From: Gammaproteobacteria bacterium
GTDB lineage: Bacteria > Pseudomonadota > Gammaproteobacteria > Steroidobacterales > Steroidobacteraceae
Direction of reading: 5' to 3'
Assembly (NCBI GenBank): GCA_025357915.1
Contig: JANYLH010000027.1
Coordinates: 1 to 64,000, forward strand
DNA length: 64,000 nucleotides
The notes under the pieces are model-generated. The model did not search any database and was not told where the DNA came from. It saw nothing but the letters and a program-made list of their open reading frames with translations. Shown here in pieces: positions 11,813-20,697 of this stretch (positions are counted from its first letter, which is position 1; each line of letters opens with the position of its first letter). The translations under genes were made by a program, and so were the position numbers.

Positions 11813-13009
11813 ATGAATGACCTGGTTTATCCGCGCGAGCGCACGCTCGGGGCTATTACCCTGGTACTGGGCCTGCTGGCCTGGGCGGCACTGCTCATCG
11901 GCACTCGCGGGGTTGCGCTGGCGGTGGTGGCGCTCGGGTTCGTGGCCTATCTGTTCGTTCACTCGGCGCTCATCGCGCACATCCGGGGGAGTGGCGTAGA
12001 GCTGTCGCCCACGCAGTTTCCCGATCTGTATTCCCAGTTCACCGACTGCTGCGCGCGGCTGCAGATCAAAGAGCCACCACAGGCGTTCATCCTGAACGGC
12101 AACGGCGTGCTGAATGCATTTGCCACCAAGTTCCTGCGCACGAAATTTGTCGTTCTCAATTCGGATACGGTCGACGCGATGGCCAAGCATCCCGACGGAG
12201 CGCGCTTCTACATCGGTCATGAGCTTGGCCACCTGCGCATGAAGCATCTGAGCGGAAGGCTCCCGCGCTGGCCGGTGTTGTGGCTGCCGCTGCTCGGGGC
12301 CGCCTATTCCCGCGCACGGGAGAGTACCTGCGACCGCCATGGCCTGGCCTGCAGCAGCTCTCCCGAAAATGCTGCGCGGGCACTGGCCGCGCTTGCCACG
12401 GGCTCGGAGCGGTGGCAGCAGCTTGATGTTGCGGCTTACCTGGCACAAAACCGGCACACCAGCGGATTCTGGATGTCGCTGCACGAGTTGACCGCGGGTT
12501 ACCCCTGGCTCATCAAGCGCGCGGCGCGCGTGATGGACAGCAACGCGGCGCTCCCGCGGCGCAATGGCTTTGCCTACCTGCTGGCGATATTCATTCCGTA
12601 TACGGGACAATACGGCGCGGGCTTTGGCCTGCTGGTGATGGTGTACGTCATCGGGGTACTCGCCGCGATCGCCATCCCCGCATACAAGAATTACACCGTC
12701 AGAGCGAAAGTCAGCATGGCCGTGGCCGGCTCGCAATCCGCCCGTGAAACGCTGGGGACCTACTACCTGGCCAACCACAAGCCGCCGGAGTCGCTCGAAG
12801 CCGCGGGCCTGCCGTCCGGCCTGTCCGATGGTTCTCCGCTATCGCTCGATGCGGTGCACATGGTACTCACCGTTACGACCAAGGAAGGCGAGTTGATCTT
12901 CGTGCCCGCGCTGGATTCCCAGGGCCGCGTCACCTGGACCTGCCGGAATGGCGAGGGACTTCGGCCGGCACAGCTCCCGGCCTCCTGCCGCGGCAACACC
13001 GCGCCATAG
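11813..13009 (+). CDS. M48-type metallopeptidase with type IV pilin-like C-terminus
   Basis: A 398-residue protein. Two helices lie at about residues 13-52. The peptidase domain has NGNGVLNAFATKFLRTKFVV, then the zinc motif HELGH at residues 136-140 and a likely third ligand Glu170 in RARESTCDRHG, all as in M48 (HtpX/Ste24-like) peptidases. From about residue 270 the sequence changes: GFGLLVMVYVIGVLAAIAIP followed by AYKNYTVRAKVSMA is nearly the N-terminal helix of a type IV pilin (G-F-x-L...G-I-L-A-A-I-A-I-P-A-Y-x-x-Y-x-x-R-A-K-V), without the usual Glu5. The last 110 residues (SARETLGTYYLANHKPP... CRNGEGLRPAQLPASC) have a pilin-like layout with a terminal Cys pair. It probably sits in the inner membrane with the pilin-like part outside. 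Confidence 0.88.
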   Translation: MNDLVYPRERTLGAITLVLGLLAWAALLIGTRGVALAVVALGFVAYLFVHSALIAHIRGSGVELSPTQFPDLYSQFTDCCARLQIKEPPQAFILNGNGVLNAFATKFLRTKFVVLNSDTVDAMAKHPDGARFYIGHELGHLRMKHLSGRLPRWPVLWLPLLGAAYSRARESTCDRHGLACSSSPENAARALAALATGSERWQQLDVAAYLAQNRHTSGFWMSLHELTAGYPWLIKRAARVMDSNAALPRRNGFAYLLAIFIPYTGQYGAGFGLLVMVYVIGVLAAIAIPAYKNYTVRAKVSMAVAGSQSARETLGTYYLANHKPPESLEAAGLPSGLSDGSPLSLDAVHMVLTVTTKEGELIFVPALDSQGRVTWTCRNGEGLRPAQLPASCRGNTAP

Positions 13010-13034
13010 CGGGCGCGGCGCCCTGGGCCTGCGC

Positions 13035-14774
13035 TCAGGCGCGATCCCGCTTCGCGCTCCCTGTTTTCGTACCGCGATGGGGTTTTTTCGGGCGTTCCTG
13101 TAGCAGGGAGATCGCCAGCGGGCGTCCGCGCACCTGCACGCGCGCGAGGCGCTGGAGTATTTCCGGAGGCATCCCGGTGGGGAGCCGCACCAGCGTGTGA
13201 TCCTCGCGGACCTTTATACCGTTGATCTCGGAGCCGTCGAGACCGGCCTCGTTGGCAATGGCGCCGACGATATTGCCCGCCTGCACGCCGTGCAGGCGGC
13301 CGACCTCCAGCCGATAGGTGTCCTGCGGCGCAAAGCGCCCGGAACGGGGCCGACGCTCCTCGCGGGCATCGCGCTCGCCGCCGCCGCCGCGCGGGCCACC
13401 CGCGCCACGCGCCCCGGACTCGCGCGGTTCCGTGCGCTCCGGCTTGTCGCCGATCAGGAGCGGGGTCTTGCCTTGCGCCAGTGAGGCGAGCGCGGCGGCG
13501 ACGTCGCCGATCTCCGCACCGGTATCGTGGACGAGTTCATCGACCACCCCGCGATAGACGTCGGCAACACCCTGCTCCATGAGCGCCGTGATGCGCTGCT
13601 TGAACTTGGCCACGCGAGTGGCGTTGACGTCAGCAATGGTCGGCAGGTCCATCTGCTCGATGGGCTGGCGCGTTGCGCGCTCGATCAACTGCAACATGTT
13701 GCGTTCGCGTGGGGCGATGAACAGGATGGCCTCGCCACTCCGGCCGGCGCGGCCGGTGCGGCCGATGCGATGGATGTAGGATTCGGTATCGTAGGGCACG
13801 TCGAAGTTGACGACGTGGCTGATGCGCTCGACGTCCAGGCCGCGCGCCGCCACGTCGGTGGCGACCAGGATGTCGATCTGCCCGGCCTTCAGCTGCGCAA
13901 TCGTGCGTTCGCGCTCAGCCTGCTGCATGTCGCCGTTGAGCGCAGCCGCGGCAAAGCCGCGCGCCTCGAGCCGCTCGGCCAGTTCCACCGTGGCAAGCTT
14001 GGTGCGCGCGAACACCAGCATGCCATCGAAGGTGAGCACTTCGAGAATGCGCGTCAGCGCGTCGAGCTTGTGCAGGCCGCTGACCAGCCAATAACGTTGC
14101 CGGGTGTTGGCGGCTGTGGTGGTCCGGCCGCGGATGATGATTTCGCGCGGCGTGCGCAGGTGCGTCTGTGCGATGCGCTTGATCGCCGGCGCCATGGTCG
14201 CGGAGAACAGTGCCACCTGCCGCTCGGGCGGCACCTTGGCGAGGATGGCGTCCATCGCCTCGATGAACCCCATCGCCAGCATCTCGTCGGCTTCGTCGAG
14301 CACCACGAAGCGCACGCCCTGGAGCGTGAGCGTGCCGCGGTCCAGGTGATCCATCACACGGCCCGGCGTACCGACGATGACGTGCGTGCCACGCTTCAGG
14401 GCCTGGAGCTGCGGCGTGTAGCTCTGGCCACCATAGATCGGCAGCACATGGAAACCGGGCAGTGCGGCGGCATATTTCTGGAAAGCCTCGGCGACCTGGA
14501 TCGCCAGTTCGCGCGTAGGCACCAGCACCAGCGCCTGCGGTTCGCGCTGCCGGAGATCGAGACGCGAGAGGATAGGCAGCGCAAAGGCTGCGGTCTTGCC
14601 GGTGCCGGTCTGCGCCTGGCCGAGCACGTCGCCGCCCGCCAGCAGCGCGGGGATGGTTGCGGCCTGGATCGGCGAGGGCGCTTCGTAGCCCACGGCGCTC
14701 AGCGCCTGCAGCACCGGGGCGCTCAGACCCAGCTCGGCAAAGGTGACGGTGGCGTCCGCTTCCGGAGTCTTCAT
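13035..14774 (-). CDS. deaD: DEAD-box ATP-dependent RNA helicase, DeaD/CsdA type
   Basis: A 579-residue protein. Motifs in order: Q-motif (SPIQAATIPALL), Walker A AQTGTGKT, PTRELA, GTPGRVMD, DEAD in VLDEADEM, SAT in LFSAT, then ATDVAARGLD and HRIGRTGRAGR. After the two RecA domains comes a basic Gly/Arg-rich linker (GARGAGGPRGGGGERDAREERR) and a C-terminal DbpA-type RNA-binding domain (YRLEVGRLHGVQAGNIVGAIANEAGLDGSEINGIKV). This layout is that of DeaD, which remodels RNA during cold adaptation and ribosome assembly. It converges with the M48 gene with 25 bases between stops. Confidence 0.94.
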   Translation of the reverse strand: MKTPEADATVTFAELGLSAPVLQALSAVGYEAPSPIQAATIPALLAGGDVLGQAQTGTGKTAAFALPILSRLDLRQREPQALVLVPTRELAIQVAEAFQKYAAALPGFHVLPIYGGQSYTPQLQALKRGTHVIVGTPGRVMDHLDRGTLTLQGVRFVVLDEADEMLAMGFIEAMDAILAKVPPERQVALFSATMAPAIKRIAQTHLRTPREIIIRGRTTTAANTRQRYWLVSGLHKLDALTRILEVLTFDGMLVFARTKLATVELAERLEARGFAAAALNGDMQQAERERTIAQLKAGQIDILVATDVAARGLDVERISHVVNFDVPYDTESYIHRIGRTGRAGRSGEAILFIAPRERNMLQLIERATRQPIEQMDLPTIADVNATRVAKFKQRITALMEQGVADVYRGVVDELVHDTGAEIGDVAAALASLAQGKTPLLIGDKPERTEPRESGARGAGGPRGGGGERDAREERRPRSGRFAPQDTYRLEVGRLHGVQAGNIVGAIANEAGLDGSEINGIKVREDHTLVRLPTGMPPEILQRLARVQVRGRPLAISLLQERPKKPHRGTKTGSAKRDRA

Positions 14775-14882
14775 GCGATTGCTTCAGGGCAGGCTGCGTG
14801 GGCCGGCGAGTCTACGCCTTTGCCGGCCCCAGCAGGCCGGTATTTGCCCGATTCGCCGCGCATAGCGCGTAAGGCGGTAGTT

Positions 14883-15458
14883 TCAGTCGCCCGGTGCGAG
14901 CAGATGGAAGCGAACGCGCACTTTGTCGTCGAGCACCTTTTCCCAGGCTGGATCGCCGATGCCGAAATCCCGGCGAGACAGTTCGAAGCTGCCATCGAAG
15001 ACGTTGGTGCGACCAGAACGCTGGACAGTGACCGCTACCGTAATGGTCCGGGCCTGGCCCTTGATGGTGAGAACGCCGGTGGCATCGAAATGGCCCGCGG
15101 CCCGCGGCGTGATCAGCGTCGATTGAAAGCTGCTCTGTGGAAAATGCGCGCTGTCGAACCATGCGGGCTTGCGCACTTCGGCGCTGGTATCTTCATCGCC
15201 GATATCGAGGCTGTACATGCCCACGACCAGCGACGCGCGCGTGGCCTCGGGCCTGGCGGCGTCGTAAGCAATGGTGCCGCTGAAAGTCCGGAATGAAGCA
15301 TCGACCGGGATGTCCTGCTGCCGGAAGGTTGCGATCACAGTGCTCTGCGCCAGGGTGATGCTGCTGTCGGCGGCGAGCGCCGTGGCAACCAGCAGCGAGC
15401 ACAGCGGCAGCAACACCCAGGTTGTGCAACTGCGCCTGAACAGACTGCCGGCGGGCAC
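14883..15458 (-). CDS. YceI-family periplasmic protein
   Basis: A 191-residue protein if started at GTG 15458, which gives a signal peptide (RRSCTTWVLLPLCSLLVATALAADS). The mature part has STVIATFRQQDIPVDASFRTFSGTIAYDAARP, GHFDATGVLTIKGQARTITVAV and FELSRRDFGIGD, the YceI lipocalin-like barrel that binds polyisoprenoids. GAGGG lies four bases before this GTG and overlaps the end of the cytochrome b561 gene. YceI and cytochrome b561 are commonly paired; quinone or isoprenoid handling is likely. Confidence 0.9.
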   Translation of the reverse strand: MPAGSLFRRSCTTWVLLPLCSLLVATALAADSSITLAQSTVIATFRQQDIPVDASFRTFSGTIAYDAARPEATRASLVVGMYSLDIGDEDTSAEVRKPAWFDSAHFPQSSFQSTLITPRAAGHFDATGVLTIKGQARTITVAVTVQRSGRTNVFDGSFELSRRDFGIGDPAWEKVLDDKVRVRFHLLAPGD

Positions 15459-15465
15459 CGTACCC

Positions 15466-15999
15466 TCAGTTCGCGCGCCAGCGCAGCATGCGGCGCAGGG
15501 TGTCATCGTGATCGACGAAATGATGCTTGAAAGCCGCCAGCACATGCACACCAATTACAATGGCCAGCACGGTGGCGCCGGTATCGTGGAATTCCTTGAA
15601 GACAGAGGCCAGCGACGGGTTCTTGCTGACCAGATCCGGCAGCGGGATGAGATTGAGGTACCTGATCGAACGGCCGGCGGCGTTGCTGAACAGCCATCCC
15701 GTGAGCGGCTGCAGCAACAACAGTGCGTAGAGCAGGCCGTGCAGGACATTCGCGACCAGGTGCTGCCACGCAGGCATCGGCAACGGCGCCGGAACCGGAT
15801 GCATCAGCCGCCACAGGCCCCGTACGAAGAACAACGCCAGTATCGTGACCCCCACCCACTTGTGCCAGTTGAACACCTGGAGTTTCAGTGGGCTGGTGAC
15901 CATGTCGGTCATGACCCAGCCCACGGCGAGGGCAATGATCACGAGGCCGGACATTATCCAGTGCAGTGCGATGGCGGTGCGGGTGTAGTGGCTGGTCAT
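15466..15999 (-). CDS. Cytochrome b561 (CybB-like)
   Basis: A 177-residue protein with four predicted helices. Histidines suited to bind two b-type hemes occur in ALHWIMSG, VFNWHKWVG, VLHGLLYALLLLQPLTGW and VIGVHVLAAFKHHFVDHDDTLRRM. The last stretch is the conserved end of the family. It acts in the inner membrane, moving electrons from ubiquinol; the E. coli homologue is a superoxide:ubiquinone oxidoreductase. It overlaps the uracil-DNA glycosylase gene by four bases (ATGA at 15996-15999) and is followed by YceI eight bases on. Confidence 0.93.
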   Translation of the reverse strand: MTSHYTRTAIALHWIMSGLVIIALAVGWVMTDMVTSPLKLQVFNWHKWVGVTILALFFVRGLWRLMHPVPAPLPMPAWQHLVANVLHGLLYALLLLQPLTGWLFSNAAGRSIRYLNLIPLPDLVSKNPSLASVFKEFHDTGATVLAIVIGVHVLAAFKHHFVDHDDTLRRMLRWRAN

Positions 16000-16700
16000 A
16001 TTCGGTTTGGCTTGTATAGATGAGGGAGTGCGGCTATTCGTCGCCCAGGTTCAATGGCGGCGCCGGCTAGTATGCGCGCCTCGAGCCCGCGCCGGAATGC
16101 CGTGGCGCCGCCCATCGAAGGGTGGCGCAGTGTGAAGGCCTCGCGACCCGCCTCGTGCAGCGCGGCTTCGGCGTGCCGGCCTACGGCGAACACGGTGGCG
16201 GCAGGGAATGCCGCGAGCAGGGCATCGAGTACCACCAGGCCCAGCGCGCGCTCGGCGCGTGCCGGCGTGCGGTTGGACTGCAGTACGCCGTGCCGGTGAG
16301 GGTGCCAGGGAAAGGCGTTCCACAACACGGTGTCGCGCTCGATGCCGAGCAAGCGCAGGGTGCCCCAGACCGTGGTCGCCGAAGGTTCGCTCCAGGGCCG
16401 GTGGCGGCTGGAGAGCCGCTGGCCGCCGCTCGCGACGCGAGGAATGACGCCAGCCATCACCAGCCGCTCGCTGGTGAAGGGAATGCCGGTGACGTGACAG
16501 CCCTGATAGCCGGGGGCCTCGCCGATGAGGATGCGGCGCGGTTTCGTGTTCAGGTGTGCTGCCAGCCGCTCGCGCCGGGCCGCCGGGCCATTGTGGCGGG
16601 CGTCCGTTCCCGGGTCGCGCCGTTTCCAGGGGTTGAACACGTCGCCTCCCGGGGCGAGGTCGAGCAACTGGAAGAACCGGGCGAGAAGATGTGACGGCAT
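15996..16700 (-). CDS. Uracil-DNA glycosylase-superfamily protein
   Basis: A 234-residue protein. ILIGEAPGYQGCHVTGIPFTSERLV holds the G-E-A-P-G...G-x-P-F motif 1 of the superfamily, VLWNAFPWHPH is the N-A-F/P-x-x-P region and LRHPSMGGATAFRRGL is the H-P-S motif at the DNA-contacting loop. It probably removes uracil or a related damaged base from DNA; the exact subfamily cannot be set. First gene of a minus-strand operon with cytochrome b561 and YceI. The start is 58 bases from the divergent PBP7-like gene, so promoters probably overlap. Confidence 0.82.
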   Translation of the reverse strand: MPSHLLARFFQLLDLAPGGDVFNPWKRRDPGTDARHNGPAARRERLAAHLNTKPRRILIGEAPGYQGCHVTGIPFTSERLVMAGVIPRVASGGQRLSSRHRPWSEPSATTVWGTLRLLGIERDTVLWNAFPWHPHRHGVLQSNRTPARAERALGLVVLDALLAAFPAATVFAVGRHAEAALHEAGREAFTLRHPSMGGATAFRRGLEARILAGAAIEPGRRIAALPHLYKPNRI

Positions 16701-16757
16701 CAGCGCCCGATTCTAGTGCAACTGCTACACTGGGCACGCCGTAATTGCAGGATGCCC

Positions 16758-17627
16758 ATGCGCTCAACACGGTCCGGATCCGCCACTTGCCTGTGCCTGC
16801 TGTTGGTACTGCTGTGCATGAGCGCGCCTGGCGAGGCGCGGCGGGCGCGTGCGGGCGGTGATGACCCGCAGATCCGTTCAAACGCAGTGCTGGTGCTGGA
16901 TGAAGGCAGTTCGACCGTGCTGCTTGCGCGGCAGGCCGAGACCGCGACGGCGATCGCCTCGATCACCAAGCTCATGACCGCGTTGGTGGTACTCGACGCA
17001 CGGCAGCCGCTGGATGAAATCCTGGAGATCAACAACGAGGACCGCGAGCGCGGCCGGGGTGCGTACTCGCGGTTGGCCATCGGTACGCGGCTGAGCCGGG
17101 GGGACCTGCTGCACGTCGCGCTGATGTCGTCGGAAAACCGCGCGGCGCACGCGCTGGGGCGCAACTATCCTGGCGGCCTGCCGGCCTTCGTGACGGCGAT
17201 GAACGCGAAGGCCCGCGCGCTCGGCATGAAGAATGCCCGTTTTGTCGATCCGACCGGCCTGTCGAGCAGCAACGTGGCGAGTCCGGCGGACCTTTCCAAG
17301 CTGGTCATCGCAGCCTCGCACGAGCCGATGATCCAGGAGTATTCCACCGACGAGTGGCATGCGGTGCGCGTGGGCCGGCGGATGCTCGAGTTCCGCAACA
17401 CCGACCTGCTGGTGCGCAACCCCGCCTGGAACATCATCGTGCAGAAGACCGGCTACATCACCGAAGCCGGAAAGTGCCTGGTGATGAAGACGCTGATCCG
17501 CGGCCGCGCCATCGTCATCGTGCTGCTCGACTCCTTCGGCAAGTACACCCGTGTCGCCGACGCGCAGCGGATCCGCAAGTGGCTCGAGGCACGGCCGGCG
17601 GAAGCCGCGACGCCCGGCGCGGTCTAG
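16758..17627 (+). CDS. pbpG: D-alanyl-D-alanine endopeptidase (PBP7-like)
   Basis: A 289-residue protein with a signal peptide (RSTRSGSATCLCLLLVLLCMSAPGEA). Active-site motifs of the S11 family are present: S-x-x-K as S68-I-T-K71, S-x-N as SEN in LMSSENRAAHALG, and KTG in IIVQKTGYITEAGKCLV. PBP7-type enzymes cut D-Ala-meso-DAP cross-links in periplasmic peptidoglycan. The ATG at 16758 is chosen over 16752 because AGGA (16749-16752) is correctly spaced for it. Confidence 0.92.
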   Translation: MRSTRSGSATCLCLLLVLLCMSAPGEARRARAGGDDPQIRSNAVLVLDEGSSTVLLARQAETATAIASITKLMTALVVLDARQPLDEILEINNEDRERGRGAYSRLAIGTRLSRGDLLHVALMSSENRAAHALGRNYPGGLPAFVTAMNAKARALGMKNARFVDPTGLSSSNVASPADLSKLVIAASHEPMIQEYSTDEWHAVRVGRRMLEFRNTDLLVRNPAWNIIVQKTGYITEAGKCLVMKTLIRGRAIVIVLLDSFGKYTRVADAQRIRKWLEARPAEAATPGAV

Positions 17628-17646
17628 GGGACGCGGACTGCGTCGA

Positions 17647-18048
17647 CTAAGCCTGGGGCGGCGGCTTGCGGCCCTCGAGGTAATAGAACAGCAACTGCGC
17701 GACGCCGACGGCGGCGGGGACCAGTCCCCACAGGTAGGCCTGGCGTTGTGTGTTGAACAGGGCGACCGAGATCGCTATGCCAACGAACAACAGGACCAGT
17801 CCGCGCCGCAGGTAGTCGGAGGGTGAGCGCACGCGACTGCGGCGGCCGTCCTGGAAGAATTCCGGCGGCAGTGGCGGCACTTCCATGCCCTTTTCGATGG
17901 CGGCCAGGCGCTCCTTGTGGTGCAGGGCGAACATGTTCTGTTTCTTGCGATAGTCGAGAAACAGGCTCAACATTCCGATGCCGATGCCCATGACGATGGC
18001 GATGATCGGAATCATCACCCCGAGTACTGCGGTAATTGGCTCGTTCAT
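17647..18048 (-). CDS. DUF6249-like membrane protein
   Basis: A 133-residue protein with an N-terminal helix (VLGVMIPIIAIVMGIGIGMLSLFLDY), a polar middle containing RKKQNMFALHHKERLAAIEKGMEVPPLP, and a C-terminal hairpin (GLVLLFVGIAISVALF and LWGLVPAAVGVAQLLFYYLEGRKPP). The H-H-K-E-R-x-A-A-I-E-K-G motif is characteristic of DUF6249 proteins, often found beside ECF sigma factor genes. It is divergent from the sigma factor gene at 18195 and may be part of its response. Molecular role unknown. Confidence 0.75.
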   Translation of the reverse strand: MNEPITAVLGVMIPIIAIVMGIGIGMLSLFLDYRKKQNMFALHHKERLAAIEKGMEVPPLPPEFFQDGRRSRVRSPSDYLRRGLVLLFVGIAISVALFNTQRQAYLWGLVPAAVGVAQLLFYYLEGRKPPPQA

Positions 18049-18194
18049 CTTTGCTCATCCTTTGTGTAATTGATCCCGACGCCCTTGATACCCGGAAGAG
18101 TACCGGTTGGTTTCAGGGGATTTCGGCTGGTTCCCCGGGGGGGGCTGAAACCAGCAGGGCAGGCCTCGGGTAGAAAGGCGGTCAGGAGACGTTC

Positions 18195-18797
18195 GTGCAG
18201 CAAGATTCCCCGCCCGAGGCGGGACCCCGGGATCAGGATATTGTCGGATTGCTGCAGGGCGGGGCCTACGAGGCCGCCTTCGGGCGGCTTGCCGACCGTT
18301 ACGAACGCAAGGTGTACCGGCTATGTTGTTCGCTGTTGCGCGATCCGGACCAGGCGGCCGATGCCGCCCAGGAAAGCCTGGTGCGGGTGTGGAAGGCCCT
18401 GCCCAGGTACGATCAGCGGGCGTCGCTGTCGACCTGGATCTACACGATCACGCGCAACCGGTGCCTGACGGCCATCGGGCGCCGTCGCGAGACGGATTCA
18501 ATGAGCGATCCGGCGGTGGAACAGGCCGTCGAAGCGGCCCAGGTCAGCGCCCCGGAGCCTGGGCAGGATCACCTCGAGGTGCTGCGCGAGCTGGTCGAAG
18601 CGCTCCCCGAGCGTTACCGGAGCGCCCTGACGCTGTTTTATTATGAAGAGAAGTCCGTCGCAGAAGTCGCTGCCATGCTGGGCTTGCCCGAGGGCACGGT
18701 CAAGACCAACCTGCATCGCGCTCGCGCGATGCTGCTCGAGCGGGTGCGCTCGCTGGGCCTTGGTGATGCGGAATTCTGGCTGGAGGAAGCGGCATGA
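18195..18797 (+). CDS. ECF (sigma-24-type) RNA polymerase sigma factor
   Basis: A 200-residue protein from GTG 18195. Region 2 is YERKVYRLCCSLLRDPDQAADAAQESLVRVWKALPRYDQRASLSTWIYTITRN; region 4 is ELVEALPERYRSALTLFYYEEKSVAEVAAMLGLPEGTVKTNLHRARAMLLERV, ending in the helix-turn-helix. These are the two domains of group 4 sigma factors; regions 1 and 3 are absent. The next gene overlaps by four bases (ATGA at 18794-18797) and encodes a small membrane protein likely to act as anti-sigma factor. The signal is unknown. Confidence 0.93.
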   Translation: MQQDSPPEAGPRDQDIVGLLQGGAYEAAFGRLADRYERKVYRLCCSLLRDPDQAADAAQESLVRVWKALPRYDQRASLSTWIYTITRNRCLTAIGRRRETDSMSDPAVEQAVEAAQVSAPEPGQDHLEVLRELVEALPERYRSALTLFYYEEKSVAEVAAMLGLPEGTVKTNLHRARAMLLERVRSLGLGDAEFWLEEAA

Positions 18798-19216
18798 ACA
18801 CGCCACATGACCCGTCGGACGATGCGCGGCTCGAGCGCGCGCTCGATCAGGCGCTGGCCCGAAGCCTGGTCGCACCTGAGCTGCCGGCCGGCTTCCGCAG
18901 CCAGCTGCAAACGGCGCTTGCACGCAGCACGAGCATTGATCACGCGCAGCTGCGTGCCGCCATCGAGCGCGAGCATGCCGAGCAGCTCGCCGAGCTACGT
19001 GATGGCTATGTGAGTTTGCGCCAGCGCACGCTGGGTACGCTGATCGGTGGAGCGTTTGCGGTTGGATTGTTGTTGAATTTCGCGTTGCCGTGGATCACGG
19101 CGAACTTCGGCCAGAAAGGCGTGGTCGCGTTGCCGGTCATCGGCGTGGCCATCGGCCTGGGACTGAGTCTGCGTGCGTGGTGGCCGCGCAGCAGCCTGTC
19201 GCGCCTGTTGCCCTGA
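18794..19216 (+). CDS. Membrane protein coupled to ECF sigma factor, putative anti-sigma
   Basis: A 140-residue protein: an acidic/basic cytoplasmic N-terminus (about 75 residues, LERALDQALARSLVAPELPAGFRSQLQTAL) then two helices (LGTLIGGAFAVGLLLNFALPW and VVALPVIGVAIGLGLSLRAWW). The P-x-L-P-x-G-F-R-x-x-L pattern is seen in membrane partners of ECF sigma factors. No zinc-binding H-x-x-x-C-x-x-C motif is visible, so if it is an anti-sigma it is not of the ZAS type. Overlap with the sigma gene suggests 1:1 production. Confidence 0.65.
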   Translation: MNTPHDPSDDARLERALDQALARSLVAPELPAGFRSQLQTALARSTSIDHAQLRAAIEREHAEQLAELRDGYVSLRQRTLGTLIGGAFAVGLLLNFALPWITANFGQKGVVALPVIGVAIGLGLSLRAWWPRSSLSRLLP

Positions 19217-19228
19217 GCCGGCGCGCCC

Positions 19229-20596
19229 TCAGGCGCGGCCTTCCAGATCGTAGGTGTCGGCGCCCGTGATCTCGACGTCGATGAACTCGCCCGGCCGGGT
19301 GGTTGCAGAGGCCTTGATGCGCACCACGCCATCGATCTCGGGCGCATCACCGCCCGTGCGCGCATAGGCGATTCCGTCGGCGACGCGATCGATGAGCACT
19401 CGCTTGCGCGTGCCGACGCGGCGCGCGAGGCGCGCGGCGCTGATCGCGGCGGCACGTTCCATGAAGCGCGCGTAGCGCTGCTCCTTGATTTCTTCGGGCA
19501 CCGCGCCATCAAGCGCATTGGCGGTGGCGCCCTCGACGGGCGAGTACCTGAAGCATCCGACGCGATCGAGCTGCGCGGCGTCGAGCCACTGGAGGAGCAG
19601 CGCGAAATCGGCCTCGGTCTCGCCGGGGAAGCCGACGATAAAGGTACTGCGCAGCGTGAGCTCCGGACAATCGCGACGCCAGCCGTGGATGCGCGCGAGC
19701 GCGTCTTCGGCGTGCGCGGGGCGCCGCATGCGTTTGAGCACCGCGGGACTGGCGTGCTGGAAGGGGATGTCCAGATAGGGCAACACCTTGCCCGCGGCCA
19801 TCAACGGTATCACCGCATCCACGTGTGGATACGGGTAGACGTAATGCAGGCGTACCCATACGCCCAGCTCGCCCAGCTCGCGCGCCAGATCGATGAAGCG
19901 GGTGGCGACGTTCCGGTCGCGCCATGCCACCTGACGGTAGCGCAGGTCGCTGCCGTAGGCGCTGGTGTCCTGCGAGATGACGAGCAACTCACGCACACCG
20001 CCGCGCACCAGCAGCTCGGCTTCACGCAGCACTTCATCGAGCGGGCGGCTCGCGAGCAGGCCGCGTAATGAAGGGATGATGCAGAAGCTGCACTTGTTGT
20101 TGCAGCCCTCCGAAATCTTGAGATAGGCGTAATGGCGAGGCGTGAGGCGGATGCCTTGCGGGGGCAGCAGGTCGATGTGCGGATCGTGCGGCTGCGGCAG
20201 GTGCGTGTTGACAGCCGCGAGCACGGCCTCGGTGGCGTGCGGGCCCGTGATCGCCAGCACCTTCGGGTGGCGTTCGCGGATCCGGTCGGGATGAGTGCCG
20301 AGGCACCCGGTGACGACGACGCGGCCGTTCTGGTCGAGCGCCTCGCCGATGGCCGACAGCGATTCATCGATTGCCGAATCGATAAACCCACAGGTGTTGA
20401 CGACCACCAGGTCGGCATCGCGGTATTCGGGAGCGATGGCGTAACCGCGGAGCCGCAGTTCCGTGATGATGCGCTCGGAATCGACCAGCGCCTTGGGGCA
20501 CCCCAGGCTCACGAAACCGACGGCCGGCGCCCGGGCGGGGCCCGGATCATGAGCGGCCTTGCGGCCGGCGGGCGCGGTTCGCGGAGCTGGTTTCAT
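19229..20596 (-). CDS. rimO: Ribosomal protein uS12 methylthiotransferase RimO
   Basis: A 455-residue radical-SAM enzyme. The N-terminal UPF0004 domain has [28 protein letters not shown] and VVTGCLG, the three cysteines of the auxiliary 4Fe-4S cluster. The radical-SAM motif is CNNKCSFC in [22 protein letters not shown]. The C-terminal TRAM domain ends in [19 protein letters not shown]. The G-x-x-S-L-G-C-P-K-x-x-x-D-S-E start is specific to RimO rather than MiaB. It beta-methylthiolates an aspartate of ribosomal protein S12. It converges with the anti-sigma-like gene with 12 bases between stops. Confidence 0.96.
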   Translation of the reverse strand: MKPAPRTAPAGRKAAHDPGPARAPAVGFVSLGCPKALVDSERIITELRLRGYAIAPEYRDADLVVVNTCGFIDSAIDESLSAIGEALDQNGRVVVTGCLGTHPDRIRERHPKVLAITGPHATEAVLAAVNTHLPQPHDPHIDLLPPQGIRLTPRHYAYLKISEGCNNKCSFCIIPSLRGLLASRPLDEVLREAELLVRGGVRELLVISQDTSAYGSDLRYRQVAWRDRNVATRFIDLARELGELGVWVRLHYVYPYPHVDAVIPLMAAGKVLPYLDIPFQHASPAVLKRMRRPAHAEDALARIHGWRRDCPELTLRSTFIVGFPGETEADFALLLQWLDAAQLDRVGCFRYSPVEGATANALDGAVPEEIKEQRYARFMERAAAISAARLARRVGTRKRVLIDRVADGIAYARTGGDAPEIDGVVRIKASATTRPGEFIDVEITGADTYDLEGRA

Positions 20597-20697
20597 GGGG
20601 AGATCGGGCCGGCGGGCGGCGCGTCCGGTACAATACAGGCATCATCTTACACCAGGAGCCTGCCTGCGGCGCCCCGCCCGGGCCACGGGCGGATTGC

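Noticed and set aside
13527-15296. A 589-codon open frame on the plus strand
   Set aside because: It runs antisense to the DEAD-box helicase and YceI genes, whose motifs are clear. The translation is low-complexity (His/Arg/Ala/Glu/Gln-rich) as expected for the shadow of GC-rich code.
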